From: Sipunculus nudus
Taxonomy: Eukaryota; Annelida; Sipuncula; Golfingiida; Sipunculidae
Reading direction: 5' to 3'
NCBI GenBank assembly: GCA_026874595.1
Contig: CM049313.1
Span: 29,198,008-29,262,007, forward strand
Length of the DNA: 64,000 nt
The notes beneath the pieces were generated by a model that searched no databases, had not been told where the DNA came from, and saw only the letters and a list, made by a program, of their open reading frames with translations. Shown here in pieces: positions 11,598-22,997 of the stretch. Numbering within the stretch: position 1 is the stretch's first letter; each line of letters starts with the position of its first letter. The translations under genes and the position numbers were made by a program.

Positions 11598-12458
11598 TTT
11601 TTCCTACTGAAACCTGGTGAACTTGAACTTAGTCTTCAAGGTCAAACCTGCTGAAATGTAACATTTTTGTTAAACCAATAACTTTTGAAGTATTTCCAAT
11701 TTTGTCCTCAAATTTGATACACCAGTTGTTCCTACCAAGTTCTCAGAGGAGTTTGAAACCCTGTGACCTTGATAAGGATCTTCAAGGTCAAATCAGCTTA
11801 AAAATTTGAAACACTCATTGTTCCTACCTAAACCTTGGATGTGTTCTAAGATTATTGTGACCCCAATAACTTGAGAAGTACTGAAGATTTTTTCTTCAAA
11901 TTTGACACACCAGTCCTTTCTGCCAAAATGTCATCAGAGTTTGAAAAGCGGTGACCTTTACCTTGACCATCAAGGTCTAATCTGCTGAAATCTAGATTCA
12001 TTGTTTTGAGATACTGCATATATTACCCCTAATGTTTACGGAAAGGGGGGAGACATATGTCTGTTTTTGTACTGCAAAAACAAAGCCATTCCAGTTTAAA
12101 TTTTTTTAAGCATTTTTTTGTCTATTTTTGAGAACTTCAAATGATCCAGTTGTCCATTAACAGGACACAAATAATGAGTGTTGGACCTAGAATCTTCTTA
12201 CCTGACCTCCTTAGAGTTCCATGAAAAATATCCTTGGATACGTAAAATTAGGACATGGTTAACTATATTTTGCAAATTAGGGGAGTAAAAATGAATTTTA
12301 AGCAGCAAGTGAGTCAGATGGGGCACAAATTGTATCCATTTGGCCTAGAAGCCTCATACATGACTTTCAGGGAGGTCCCTAAAAATCTCCTCAAAAACTT
12401 GAAATGTCACTCTGACCTCATTTCCTGCAAACTGTGTGAAAGAACTTGATTTTAAGCC
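11598..12458 (+). repeat. AAGGTCA array (right part) and H3 core
   Basis: 11598-12010 continues the ~145-180-bp array with TCAAGGTCA half-sites near 11636 and 11790. From about 12050 it returns to H3 monomer sequence (ggacacaaat…ctagaatcttc; gggcacaaattgtatcc near 12319). No gene seen. Confidence 0.65.
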
Positions 12459-12460
12459 TA

Positions 12461-13873
12461 CCGTAAAATCTCCACTTAAAACCGCGGTTTAATAAAGAAA
12501 TTCAAAATCTTGAAATCAGGTTGATTTCCTGAAAGCACTGTTCGGTTTATACTAGAAGGGTTTCCTGAATATCTTCCTGACGGACATCGTTTTTAGGCCG
12601 GCGAGTGGGCGATAATATTGCAACTTACGAAGGCCGTTCTTAGCAGCAGTCTCGCATGCATGGGAGCCGTGTGTAAATTAATTATTTACGTTTATTTGTT
12701 ATTTATAAATTAAATATTGCTAATTAGTTTTCGTGTGATATAGAACTTGTTATAAAATCTTGGTAATTGTCACCAAATAATACGTTTACAACAACCCTGC
12801 TGTAACACACAGCGGCCCACTTCGTTTGGGCATGGTCAAGCAAATTGAAATAAAAGCCTACAGTAAACCCATTTGCGGCATTATTTAGCAATGATTATTT
12901 GTTTAAAATGTAAAGTGAATAAAAAGCTGACATCGTAAAGAGTCACACAATGGCAGACGACCGTTTTAAAATCAAGTTTGAGTGCCGCCATGTGCTGAAA
13001 CGCCCCGGTATTCTGCTAAGAATATTTTGAACGGCTGTACGCGGTGGGTGGTAAACAGAACAGCCACCTATTTCGTCCCAGCGTGCCTTGCGCGAACACT
13101 GCCTTGACAAAATGGCTCCCCACACAGAAACTTTCTTCAGGAAAAAAAACTTGCTTACCCCGACTGGCCACTTTAATTTTTACCTTTAAATCACTAGTTT
13201 TCAAGCGTCATGTTTCCTATACGTGCGTATCTCGAAAAGGTAACTTCAGTTACTTTGTTATTTAGTTAAGCTGACCAGCGATGTTTTCAAACGCACCAGC
13301 AAATTGTGACATGGAGCGATGTCAATGTACGATGTGACGATGATAATACCGAAGTAACCGGTATGAAAATGATTTGAATCTTCCGAGTAATTCCAGAAAA
13401 TGGAATTTTCATCAAAAATTAAGGCTTCAAAATATTACTTTTAGAATTAATATATACAGTGACTTGAAATGGATCAGTAGAATATTTTTTCCAAAATATA
13501 ATGACAAATCAGTAGCAAACAAGAATACGGCACGGAATATAAAATCTGTATAAACAGGCAGAGGTTCACTGGCCCTTGCGTCTTCCCAAACTTCATGCTT
13601 GAGTGACCCTGCAAAAAAGTGTTATGATGTGTTTAAATAAAATGCCCAAGGAATTTTAAAGTGGACAGGAATGGCCGAGTCGCAACCTACGCGGTTCATT
13701 TCTAGATGATAGCTTGATTGTATCTTTTGTCAAATCATTCCGTAGCGAAAGTTGGTGCGGTTTTAAAGGGGGGTTCTTAGTATTTGAGCCTCTCGCGATG
13801 TCTCACCTGGAATATCGGCGAAGTCTGGGTGCGGTTTTAATCGGAAGTGCGGTTTTAAGTGGAGATTTTATGG
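12461..13873. mobile_element. 1.4-kb DNA transposon with terminal inverted repeats, TA duplication
   Basis: The left end CCGTAAAATCTCCACTTAAA and the right end (inverse of CCATAAAATCTCCACTTAAA) match over about 25 bp with one mismatch. Each is flanked by TA (12459-12460 and 13874-13875). The subterminal right side repeats gtgcggttttaa. Short open frames on both strands (such as 12943-13265) show no recognisable transposase, so it looks non-autonomous. TA duplication suggests the Tc1/mariner or a related superfamily; the class is inferred. Confidence 0.8.
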
Positions 13874-14048
13874 TATTTGTCAGGTAGGCACAAATGGTAG
13901 CAGCTGCATGTAAAATAAGGTCACTGAAACCTATATCTAAGGGCTAAATATTGGCAAAATGCATGATTTTGAGCACTCTCAGAGTTTTTTTGCCCAATAT
14001 TCAAGGCTCCTTGAATTCAGCTGAGCGTCATGGCCCATGGGCCACTTG

Positions 14049-15248
14049 TATTATTATGACAGCTGAATACTGGAGCCATTCATTACATAATTAAAGTCAG
14101 ACTTTGACCAAAGCCCCTTGGATTATTTTTACTTACTCTTGGAGGAACTGTTTTATGTTGTCATCCCGCATGAGACCAACAGGTACATGGAGGCTACACA
14201 GCTATTCAAGGGAGGGGTATGACGTGTGTCGGTATCCAACCTCTGCTGAAGAGGTAAATGCTTATTTTGGCATCCAGATTCTGATGGGAATACACCAGCT
14301 TCCAGCCTGCTTGTGTTATTGGTTTGAGGATGAATATCTTCGAGTTGATGGCCATTCAAATGTCATGTCCAAGACGAGATATGAAAAACTTTCACTAGAT
14401 CTCCATGTTAGTAATGACTGTAAAAGTCCCTCCAGGAATAAGCTAAGTCATGACAGCATTGCTAAGATCAGACTATTGACATGGCCAATATAAATTTCAA
14501 GAAATACCAGGGAGAGAACAACTGTCCGAGGATGAAGCCTTTGTGGCATTCAGAGGATGTACACACCTAAGTTTAAGACAGTTTATGCTAGGCAAACCAA
14601 CTAAATAGGGAATCAAGGTTTGGGAATTGGCAGATGCTGCCACTGGCTACATTTTCTTCTGCAAATTTACACAGGTAAAGTGGCAGTCAATTACAGAACA
14701 GGTTTTGCTTTGGCGCACAAAGTTTTGGATACACTAACAAGGCTGTCTCAGAATAAGTTTCATCATGTTTATTTTGACAGTTTCTTAATTTCTGTTGGGC
14801 TTCTCCAACACTTGGAACAACAGGGGACATATATGCCTGCTCAACCATGCGGCTGAACTGCAGGGGACTGCCACCTGAAATTTAGAATGCTGATCTTACA
14901 GTTAGAGGAGAAAGTATTATCATGCAGAAAGGGTATAAATTTGCTGGCTATTGTGAGGTACAACAAAAGGAAAGTGCCTGTTCTGTCCACCTGTCAAGAT
15001 CCTGGCGATGTCCAGAATGAGCGGCACAGTTTGCCAGGTGGTCAGTCTTGTACATTGTTAAATTATAACAAGTGTATGGGAGAAGTAGGTGTCTCTGAAC
15101 AGATGAGATCCTACTCTACAGTTGGCAGTGAATAAAAAATGTGGTGGAAGATTAATGTCTAGATTCAGTGATAACTCCACCACCCCCTCCCCACCTCCAA
15201 AAAAAAACCTGTCAAATTTTATATCCATTTTCAAAATTTCCTTTGCAG
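14049..15248 (+). other. TIMM44 intron holding a piggyBac relic
   Basis: This is the stretch between the H3 3' end and the TIMM44 exon at 15249. Apart from the transposase pseudogene it contains only a C-rich/A-rich bit at 15175-15207 and the acceptor tract. Confidence 0.6.
14104..15160 (+). pseudogene. piggyBac (PGBD-like) transposase pseudogene
   Basis: Conceptual translation across several frames follows the DDE domain of piggyBac-family transposases. In order it shows IQILMGIHQLP; MSKTRYEKL and a LHVSND-type stretch; LSEDEAFVAFRG (first catalytic Asp region); KPTK-stop-GIKVWELAD; HHVYFDSFLISVGLL (second Asp); RKVPVLST; and YNKCMGEVGVSEQMRSY. In the last motif the family's third catalytic Asp (VD) reads VG. 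In-frame stops (one after KPTK) and at least two frameshifts make it non-functional. Its N-terminal start and any TTAA-flanked terminal repeats were not identified. It is in the same orientation as TIMM44. Confidence 0.85.
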
Positions 15249-15326
15249 GAAAGTTTAAAAAAGTTCAGGGAAGAGGCTGAGAAGCTAGAACACTCAGAGT
15301 CCTTGAAGAAAGCCAGAGAAAAATAC
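15249..15326 (+). CDS. TIMM44: TIMM44 coding exon (26 codons)
   Basis: The polypyrimidine acceptor tttcctttgcag ends at 15248 and the donor gtaagt starts at 15327. Translation starts ESLKKFREEAEKLEHSE and ends KAREKY. It is a highly charged, heptad-like helix that continues the previous exon (…KEMK | ESLKK…), matching the Tim44 coiled region. Both ends are phase 0. The exon sits about 90 bp downstream of the piggyBac relic, so the transposon fossil lies close to the acceptor but does not interrupt the polypyrimidine tract. Confidence 0.88.
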
Positions 15327-15411
15327 GTAAGTCTGATGCTCAATCTCATAAGGGTATGTAAGGAAGGGTGTTGCCATGAAGCTTTCTTGATGAATCAATT
15401 TGTACCTAACG

Positions 15412-15560
15412 AGATGACCCCAATTATAAATGACCACATGTTTGATGACCCCAATTAAAGGGTTTTATGTTCTACGACCCAGGCTTAAACGACCCCATGT
15501 TTGACGACCCAAATTAAATGACCACATGGTTGAAGGCCCAAATTGAAATGACCCCAGATA
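15412..15560 (+). repeat. Degenerate ~40-bp minisatellite (tgacccc-aatta)
   Basis: Four to five imperfect units of atgaccccaatta…accacatgtttg follow shortly after the TIMM44 exon. It is not found elsewhere in the window. Confidence 0.65.
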
Positions 15561-15851
15561 GACAATCTGATAATATAAAACCTGGTTCTTTGCACGTGTT
15601 ACATGACCCATATATGATAATATGATAATTTATCAATCCTGTTTAGCATATGAGTTAACCATTTTTAGCTTTATAATTATTAAAGTACACATTTAATTGT
15701 GCCCACAAAGTGTTGTATTGCTATAAAAGGGTGAAACATTCCATTAATTTCTCTTGCCATCCATACCACTGGTACACTCAATCAAGAATTTGGGCAGAAG
15801 TTCATGGAATTTTATCTTTAGCTCATTTAGCCATATCTTTAAACTGTTTTT
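15561..15851 (+). other. TIMM44 intron, nothing recognised
   Basis: Short AT-rich stretch before the next H3 5' end. The segment near 15660-15730 (agtgcacattt-like, gcccacaaagtg…ctataaaa) resembles 4470-4520, so part of it is an old repeat. Confidence 0.45.
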
Positions 15852-16177
15852 AGCTCAGCTGCAAGAAAAAATCATCTGAGCTATAACGATCACTCTTTGT
15901 CTGGCATCCATCCATCTGTCCGTCTGTCTGACTGTCTCTCCGTCCGTTAACCAAGCACAAATTGTAACCGGAGGACTTAGAATCTTCGAACTTTACTTCC
16001 AGGGAGGTCCATGAAAAATCACCTTTGAAACCTAGAATTAAGTCTCTTGTGTTACCCATATCCTCCAAGCTATGGGCTCAGAAGTAACCCCCAGAATAAT
16101 TAATATTGATGCATGCATATTGATCATGGAGTGTTTCATCAGTTTCTGTAGACTGGTGGCGCCACCTGGATATTATT
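15852..16177 (+). mobile_element. H3 5' fragment
   Basis: The H3 5' end AGCTCAGCTGCAAG…CATCTGAGCTATA is followed by one monomer ending at GGTGGCGCCACCTGGA, where an H2 copy begins. The monomer's right part (agaattaagtctcttgtg…) is near-identical to the two halves flanking H5 at 22.93 and 25.30 kb. Confidence 0.7.
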
Positions 16178-17828
16178 AGCAAACTTATACAGTGGTGTGG
16201 CGTCATCCGTCTTAGGTATGTTAACCCATACTATCTCGAAAATGGCAGGAGCTAGCATCACCAAATGTTTTGCAAAAAATTTGTCATCTAAAAAAATCTA
16301 TCGGATTTTACAAAATTTTTGGCTAACTGCATTTTCGTAGATTTTCTAGGGAAAATGCTAAAAAACCTTTTAAAATCTTCTTCTCTGAAACTGTTCAGCC
16401 ATATTGTTCAATATTTCACAGAAATGTTTGCTGGAACAATCTCTCTCAAGTGTGTTCAAATGGTTCAGGTTCAGTGATTTTTGGTCAGGTTACAGGAAGT
16501 TGAGCTTAGTCATCTTTCCAAAAAAGTAAATAAAATGACTATCTCAGAAACAGCTGGAGCTATCATCACCAAATTTTCAGCCAATGTTGGTCACATGAGT
16601 CACATCTGAAATTTAGGTATTGGTGGCACCACCTGCATCAATCTTTTTTGTGCAGGGGTTATCAGTACATTAACCCATAATTTCTCAGGAACAGCAAGAG
16701 CTAGCATCCCAAAATTTACACAAAAATAAGTCACATATCAATTATAAAAAAAATGATCCCAGGTAAATAGGGCTCTCAAGTTTGTTTGATTGGTTCCAGT
16801 TTGGTTAATTTTGGTCGAGTTACAGGAATTTGAAATAAGTCATTTGTCCAAACTTACATAAGAATCACAGAAACGATAGGAGCTAGCATCTCTAAGTTTG
16901 TGCAAATGTTGCAACATAACTCATGTTTGAAATTGAGGATTTGTGGTGCCCACTTCATCTAACTGTTTATTTTATGGCAGAAACCTTGTAATTATAGCCT
17001 CTTTCAGCTTAAAAATGTTTCATGATGAAACTGAAGCTGAATGGTTATAGTTTTCACAAGAATTTTATTAGTTCTCTCAATTTTATTAGAATAGATTGGG
17101 TTCATTGAATGTTGGTAGAGTCATAGAAAGCTGAAGTTACTCTTGTAGCCATTAGTAAGTCTTTATCAAATTTAGGGCTGCAATAGTCTTCTTATACAAA
17201 ATGTTGTTTCATTTGTAACATCTGTAACATTGCACAAAAAACGATTCTTAGGGGGCCTTTGTTCAAGTTAACTTGAATGAATTTTGACAGAATTATTGGA
17301 CCTTTAACAGTGAATGGACTGCATCTTTTATTATTCTGAACATTTTGATAAAATGTCTTAAATATGTCTGCTTGTTAAAAAGCATTTTAGCCAAAGTCTT
17401 TCAGTATGTGTAAAGAGATTTACCAACAGGCCAACATTGTGTCTGTATCTATAAATAGTGTGGCAGACTGCCAACTGTTTCAGAATTGTCAACAGGCCCA
17501 TGGTCAGTCTGGGTCTATTTATAGCTTTGGCAGACTGCCAACTGTATCAGATTTGGCAACAGGCCAAAGGTCAGTCTGGGTCTATTTATAGCTTTGGCAG
17601 ACTTTCAGTATCTGCCTGAAATACTGGTGTTGCCACTTACAATCATTTTTGTGCTTTTTGCATTCATGACATATTTCAGCAGTGACATTTGTGTAATTGG
17701 TGCAGGCACTCAAGTTTAAAATGTTCAGTGCTTTAATTGAACATAAACATGTCACACATGTACTTGAAAAGTAACGGTCCAACATGGAAGCATTATATCA
17801 CAAGTTCGCATTAGGCCTGTAGGCTTTG
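16178..17828 (+). mobile_element. H2 element
   Basis: The degraded 5' end AGCAAACTTATACAGTGGTG leads through the standard H2 body (ggagctagcatcaccaa; gaacttagtcatct; GGTGGCACCACCTGCAT) to the 3' end cgcattAGGCCTGTAGGCTTTG at 17811-17828. Its first ~520 bp are nearly identical to 25382-25830, so the two are a recent duplication or sister insertions. No coding region. Confidence 0.65.
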
Positions 17829-20639
17829 TTAGCAAACCTGTAAGCTTATGCGATGGTGTGGCGGTGTCAGTCAGCATCACAAATTAGTCATCTAAAAAAC
17901 TCTATCGGATTTTGCTTATTTTTTGGCTAACTGCTTTTACTTAGATTTTATTGGGGAAAAGCTGAAAAAGCTTTAAAAATCTTCTTCTCCAAAACTGTTC
18001 AGCCAAATTGTCCAATATTTCACAGAAATGATTCCTGAAACAATCTCTCTCAAGTTTGTTCGAATGGTTAAAGTTCGGTGATTTTTGGCCGAGTTACAGG
18101 AAGTTGAACTTAGTCATCTGTCCAAAAAAGCATACTAAAATTAGAATCTAAGAAACAGCTGGAGCTATCATCACCAAATTTTATGCCAATGTTGGTCACA
18201 TGAGTCATATCTGAAATTGAGGTATTGGTGGCGCCACCTGCATCGGCCTTTTTTGTACAGGGGTCATCAGTGCCCATTTCACATGAGGGCTACAAAAACG
18301 TCTTCTCTGAAACCATACGGCCAAATTGTTTAATATTGCAAGGAAATTATCCTAGGGTAGTGCTTTCTGAAGTTTGTTCAAATGGTCTCAGTTCAGTGAC
18401 TTTTGGCTGAGTTATGGGAATCTGAATTTAGTCATATTCCATAACAGCCCATTTTAGCTCAGTGGCTACAAAGATCTTCTTCTCAAAAACCACTGGGCCA
18501 AATTCTTAAATCTCCCACATTTATTCCCTTAGATGTTGATAATTCAAGTTTATTCAAATGGTTTTGGTTCAGTGATTTTTGGCTGAGTTATGGGAAACTT
18601 AACTTAGCCATTTTGCTATATTTACCCATATGAGTTAAAAACCTGCAAAACGTTTTTTGACTGACGCCATTGAGGCCAGTTTGTTTAATATTTTACAAGA
18701 ATAATCCCCTGAATAATTCTTATAATAATTGTCTTTTATGGTTCCACAGAATGAATTTTGGCTGAATTATAAAGATTGGATTGAGTGATTTTACCATATA
18801 TGTTAACTGTGTGAAGCAGATACATCTAGCCTGGCACCAGTTTATCAGCATTTGTTACATCATCATGCCTCTAGACATTTAGATTTCAGGTAATCTATGG
18901 TTAATATTGACAAGAATGTTTTTTAAAGGCTTTTAAAAAATGTAGATTTATGATTTTATATTTTCCTCATGCCAGGCAATGTTTACAATCACAGGTATAC
19001 AGCACTCTGTGGGTATATAAAGATGACTGTACATGGATTATAAATAATTGGTATCCATACTCAACTTAATTCAAGATTTTGCCATCAGTAAGATGTATCT
19101 GTATTATAATTTTGCATTCAATATGCATCTGTAGTAATTTTTAGTGAACCTGTGAGCTAATGCGATGGTGTGGCAGCGTCCTTCATCTGTACGTTAACCA
19201 ATACTTTCTCAAAAACAACTGGAGCTAGCATCATGAAATTTAATGCAAAAAATTAGCCTAAGAAACTCTGCATTTTCTAAGATTTTATAGAGAAAAAGAT
19301 AAAAAACCTTTAAAAATTATCTCCTCCAAAACAGTCAAGCCAAATTATTCAATATTTCTCAGAAATAATCTTTTATACCATATCTCTCAAGTTTGTTCAA
19401 ATGGTTTAAGTTCTGTGAATTTTGGCTGAGTTACAGGAAGTTGAACTTGGTCATTTGTCCAAAAAAGCTTACTAAAATGACAATCTCAGAAACGGCCGGA
19501 GCTGTCATCACCAAATTTTATGCCAGTGTTGGTCACATGAGTCATATATGAAATTCAGGTATTGGTGGTGCCACCTGCATTGACTTTTTTTTGTACAGGG
19601 GTCATTGGTGATCTGCACATTGTCCCATTATTTCTCAGGAATAGCAGGAGCTACCATCCCCAGATTTATGGGATTATCTGTCACATATCAAATGTTGTGG
19701 GATTCAGCTTATTTTTTTGCTATCTGCATTTACTTAGATTTAATAGGGAAAAAGCTAAAAAACCTTTAAAGGTCTTCTTGCAAATGGTCCAGCCAAATTG
19801 TTCAATATTTTACAGAAATGATCCCAGAGGCAAGCCCTCTCAAGTTTGTTCAAATGGTTTGCATTTGATGAATTTTAGCGGAGTTACACAAATTTGAACT
19901 TAGTCATTTGGCCAAGTAAGCATTCTGACATAGTAATCTCAGAAATGACAGAAGCTAGCATTACCAAGTATTGTGCAAATGTTGGTCACATAACTCATAT
20001 TTGAAGTTGCAGATTTCATGGTGCCACCTACATTGACCTGTTTTTTATGGGCAAAAACCTCATAATTTTAGCCTCTTTCAGCTTAAAATGTTTATGATGA
20101 AACTGTCAAGGTGAATCGTTCAATTTTTTAAAAGAATTATCCTAGGACTTGGTTCTTTCAATCATATCAGAATAGATTGAGTTTGTTGATTTTTGATTGA
20201 GTCGTGAAAAGCTTAAGTTGGTCTTATGGCCATTATTATGTCTATTTCAAACTGAGGACTGCAATAGTGTTCTTCTACAAAATTATTTTTTCAATTAATA
20301 CTTCTCTAAAATTGCACAAAATTATCCTTAGTTAGCCTTAGTTCAAGTTTACTTGAATGATTTTTTGCAGAATTATTGGACCTTTAACAATGAAAGGACT
20401 GCATCTTTTATTATTCTAGATATTTTGATAGAAAGTTAATGAAAATGTCAGCTTGAAAAAAAGGCATTTTAGCCAAAGTCTTTCAGTATGTGTAAACAGA
20501 TTTACCAACAGGCCAAGATTGTGTCTGCATCTATAAATAGGTTGAGAAACTGCCAACTGTTTCAGATTTGGCAACAGATCAAGAGTTCATTCAGTGCAGC
20601 CAGATATAGGTCAAGAGTTCAATCAGTGCAGCCAAGCAC

Positions 20640-20765
20640 AAGGCATGTGATCACCTCATGGGTGACATGTGAACACCTCATTGGCACCATGTGGTCACCT
20701 CATAGGTAGAATGTGATCACCTCATGAGTATCATGTGATCACCCCATGGGTGTCATGCCCCTCAG
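20640..20765 (+). repeat. ~24-bp minisatellite with TGATCA (H2 module)
   Basis: Five to six units of catgtgatcacctcatggg with small changes. The homologous place in copy b (about 40160-40210) holds about two units and copy c (about 48890-49005) about five, so unit number varies between element copies. Confidence 0.75.
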
Positions 20766-21146
20766 GGCTTCATGTGGAGCCAATCTGTGGGCTAATGCAA
20801 TGGTGTGGCTACTATTTCAGATTTGGGAACAGACCATAGGTCAGTCTGGATCTATTTATAGCTTTGGCAGACTGCCAACTGTATCAGATTAGGCAACAGG
20901 TCAAGAGTTCACACAGTGCAGCCAGGTATATGTCAGGAAGTCACTCAGTGCAGTAGCTGCATTCTATTTATTGCCTTGGCAGACTGCCCACTGCATCAGA
21001 TTTGGCACCAAAGTTCAGCCTGGATCTATTTATAGCTTTATGCAACAGGTCAAGAGTTCACTCAGTGCAGCCAGGTACAGGTCAAAAGTTCACTCAGTCT
21101 AGCAAGGTGCAGGTCATAAGTTCACTCAGTGCAGTAGCCTGAGCTA

Positions 21147-21645
21147 GCAATTTGTCACAGTTCACTTGGGGCAACTGACTTTCTCACCTAAGCCTGGTCA
21201 GTCCCATGCATCAGACTCAAGGTAAGTTTGATGTATTGGCCTGATATCTTGACCTGTCTATGTGTCTTTGATGGCTTTCTCGTTCACAAGTCAGGTGTCG
21301 CCACCTACAATAATTTGTCACAGTTCACTCGGGGCAACTGACTTTCTCACCTAAGCCTGGTCAGCCCCATGCATCAGACTCAAGGTAAGTTTGATGTATT
21401 GGCCTGATATCTTGACCTGTCTATGTGTCTTTGATGGCTTTCTCGTTCACAAGTCAGGTGTCGCCACCTACAATAATTTGTCACAGTTCACTCGGGGCAA
21501 CTGACTTCTCACCTAACCGTGGTCAGCCCTATGCATCAGACTCAAGGTAAGTTTGATGTATTGGCCTGATATCTTGACCTGTCTATGTGTCTTTGATGGC
21601 TTTCTCGTTAAAGTCAGGTGTCGCCACCTACAATTATTTTTGCAT
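21147..21645 (+). repeat. ~165-bp unit tandemly triplicated
   Basis: The unit gtcacagttcactcggggca…caagtcaggtgtcgccacctacaat occurs three times (starts 21157, 21318, 21482), nearly identical. The other long H2 copies have it once (about 40427, 49426, 60198). Each unit here contains the 5' splice-donor consensus CAAGGTAAGT. Confidence 0.8.
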
Positions 21646-21942
21646 AGTGTATGTGCCTGCTTATTTCTTTAGAGGAATTTGATATATCAGTATGAAATCG
21701 GGCATATGTATATATCTCTGATAGCTTTGTTGTATACAAGACTGGTGGTGCCAGCTACAATCATTTTTGTGTTGTGTGCACCCATGGCAGAATTTCCGCA
21801 GTGATGTTTGTGTAATTGTTTCTTATTCAAAATGTTTAGTACTTGCATTGTTCATATACATGAAAAGTAATGGTCCAGCATTGAAGCATTATACCTGGTG
21901 TATTTCCCAATGCACAGGTTTGCATTAGGCCTGTAGACCTTG

Positions 21943-22513
21943 TTTTTAAAGTTTACGCATTTTTTCTGTGTCATATAAATACAGACACAATCTTGGCCTG
22001 TTGGTTAATCTGTTTGTTTTTTCTCTGTTTTTGAGACCTTCAAAGATGCGGTTGTCTGTTAACAGGGCACAAATAGTAACCACTTGGCCTAGTATCTTCT
22101 AACATGACATCCAGGGAGGTCAATGAAAAATCTCCTTGGAAACATGAAGTTAAGTCTCTGATACCCATAGTCTCTGAGCTATGAGGCTCAGAACTACCCC
22201 CTAGATTAATTAAAAATTTGATTAAAAAACTTAACTATCTGAACAACTTACACATTGATCACCATGATTCTTTGCATGCATATTGATAATGGAGTGTTTC
22301 ATCAGTTTCTGCAGACTGGTGGTGCCACCTGGATTTTTTTCTAATTTTATGCATTTTCCCCAAATTTTGAGACCTTAAAAAATGAGGTTGTCTGTTAACA
22401 GGGCAAAAATTGTAACCACTGGACCTATAATCTTTTAACTTGGCATCCAGGGAGGTTAGACCAAGTTGTGGCTCTGTTGTAAACACAGAACCACAGGGCC
22501 CTGCCTTCATTTA
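21943..22513 (+). mobile_element. H3 array fragment
   Basis: It starts tttttaaagtttacgcattt directly after an H2 3' end, then carries H3 monomers (aacagggcacaaat…ccagggaggtcaatg). GGTGGTGCCACC lies at about 22319. It is cut at 22513 by a MITE end. Confidence 0.6.
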
Positions 22514-22563
22514 CTGTGGTTGCCTTTATATCGGCGGGGCTGAATTTTCGCGGTTTTTATATT
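22514..22563. mobile_element. MITE terminal fragment (CTGTGGTTGCC family)
   Basis: CTGTGGTTGCCTTTATATCG followed by gaattttcgcgg matches the left terminal repeat of the complete MITE at 41188-41621. Only one end is present. Confidence 0.55.
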
Positions 22564-22997
22564 TTAAGTGATCCTGTGAGCTTATGTGATGGTGCGGCGT
22601 CGTGTGTCGTGCATCGTACGTTGTGCGTTGTCTGTACATTAACCATAGCTATCTCAAAAATGGCAGCAGCTAGCATCACCAAATTTTTTGCAAGTAATCA
22701 GTCATATAAAAAACTCTATTGGATTTTGTTTATTTTTTTCTAACTGTATTTTCATAGATTTTATAGGGAAAAAGCTAAAAAAGCTTTAAAAATCTTCTTC
22801 TCTGAAACTGTCCAGCCAAATTGTCCAATTTTTCACAGGAATGATCCCTGGAATAGTCTTTCTCAAGTTTGTTCGAATGGTTCCAGTTCGGAGATTTTTG
22901 GCCGAGTTACAGGAGGTTGAACTTTGAACTAAGAATTAAGTCTCTTGTGTTACCCATATCCTCCAAGCTATGGGCTCAGAAGTAACCCCCAGAATAA
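22564..22997 (+). mobile_element. H2 5' fragment and H3 monomer fragment
   Basis: An H2 5' segment (gatcctgtgagcttatgtga…gagttacaggaggttgaac) is joined to an H3 monomer from about 22927. That monomer runs to cagaataa at 22997 and continues beyond H5 at 25302 (attaatattgatgc). The uninterrupted sequence is at 16033-16110. Confidence 0.65.

Larger units (their letters stand above)
8269..14048 (+). mobile_element. H3 composite element with nested insertions
   Basis: It starts with AGCTCAGCTGACTGAAAGTC and ends with CAGCTGAGC, the palindrome TGGCCCATGGGCCA (14031-14044) and CTTG (14045-14048). The internal tandem material is interrupted by H1 (9341-11597) and a TA-flanked DNA transposon (12461-13873). 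Removing both leaves about 2.1 kb of H3 core. The 3' hairpin differs from the family's TGACCCATGGGTCA by a symmetric pair of changes. No coding capacity seen. Confidence 0.65.
17831..21942 (+). mobile_element. H2 long element, copy a
   Basis: It begins AGCAAACCTGTAAGCTTATG directly after the previous H2 3' end (TT between them) and ends with caggtttgcattAGGCCTGTAGACCTTG. Several H2 sub-repeats lie inside, including a second 5'-like segment at 19143. Long copies with the same order of modules are at 37348, 45276 and 58371. Module order: agctagcatcacc blocks, the ctggcaccagtttatcagc block, a second 5'-like block, a gtgatcacctcatg minisatellite, a cagttcactc block, the gttgtgtgcaccc tail, then the 3' end. 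Confidence 0.7.
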
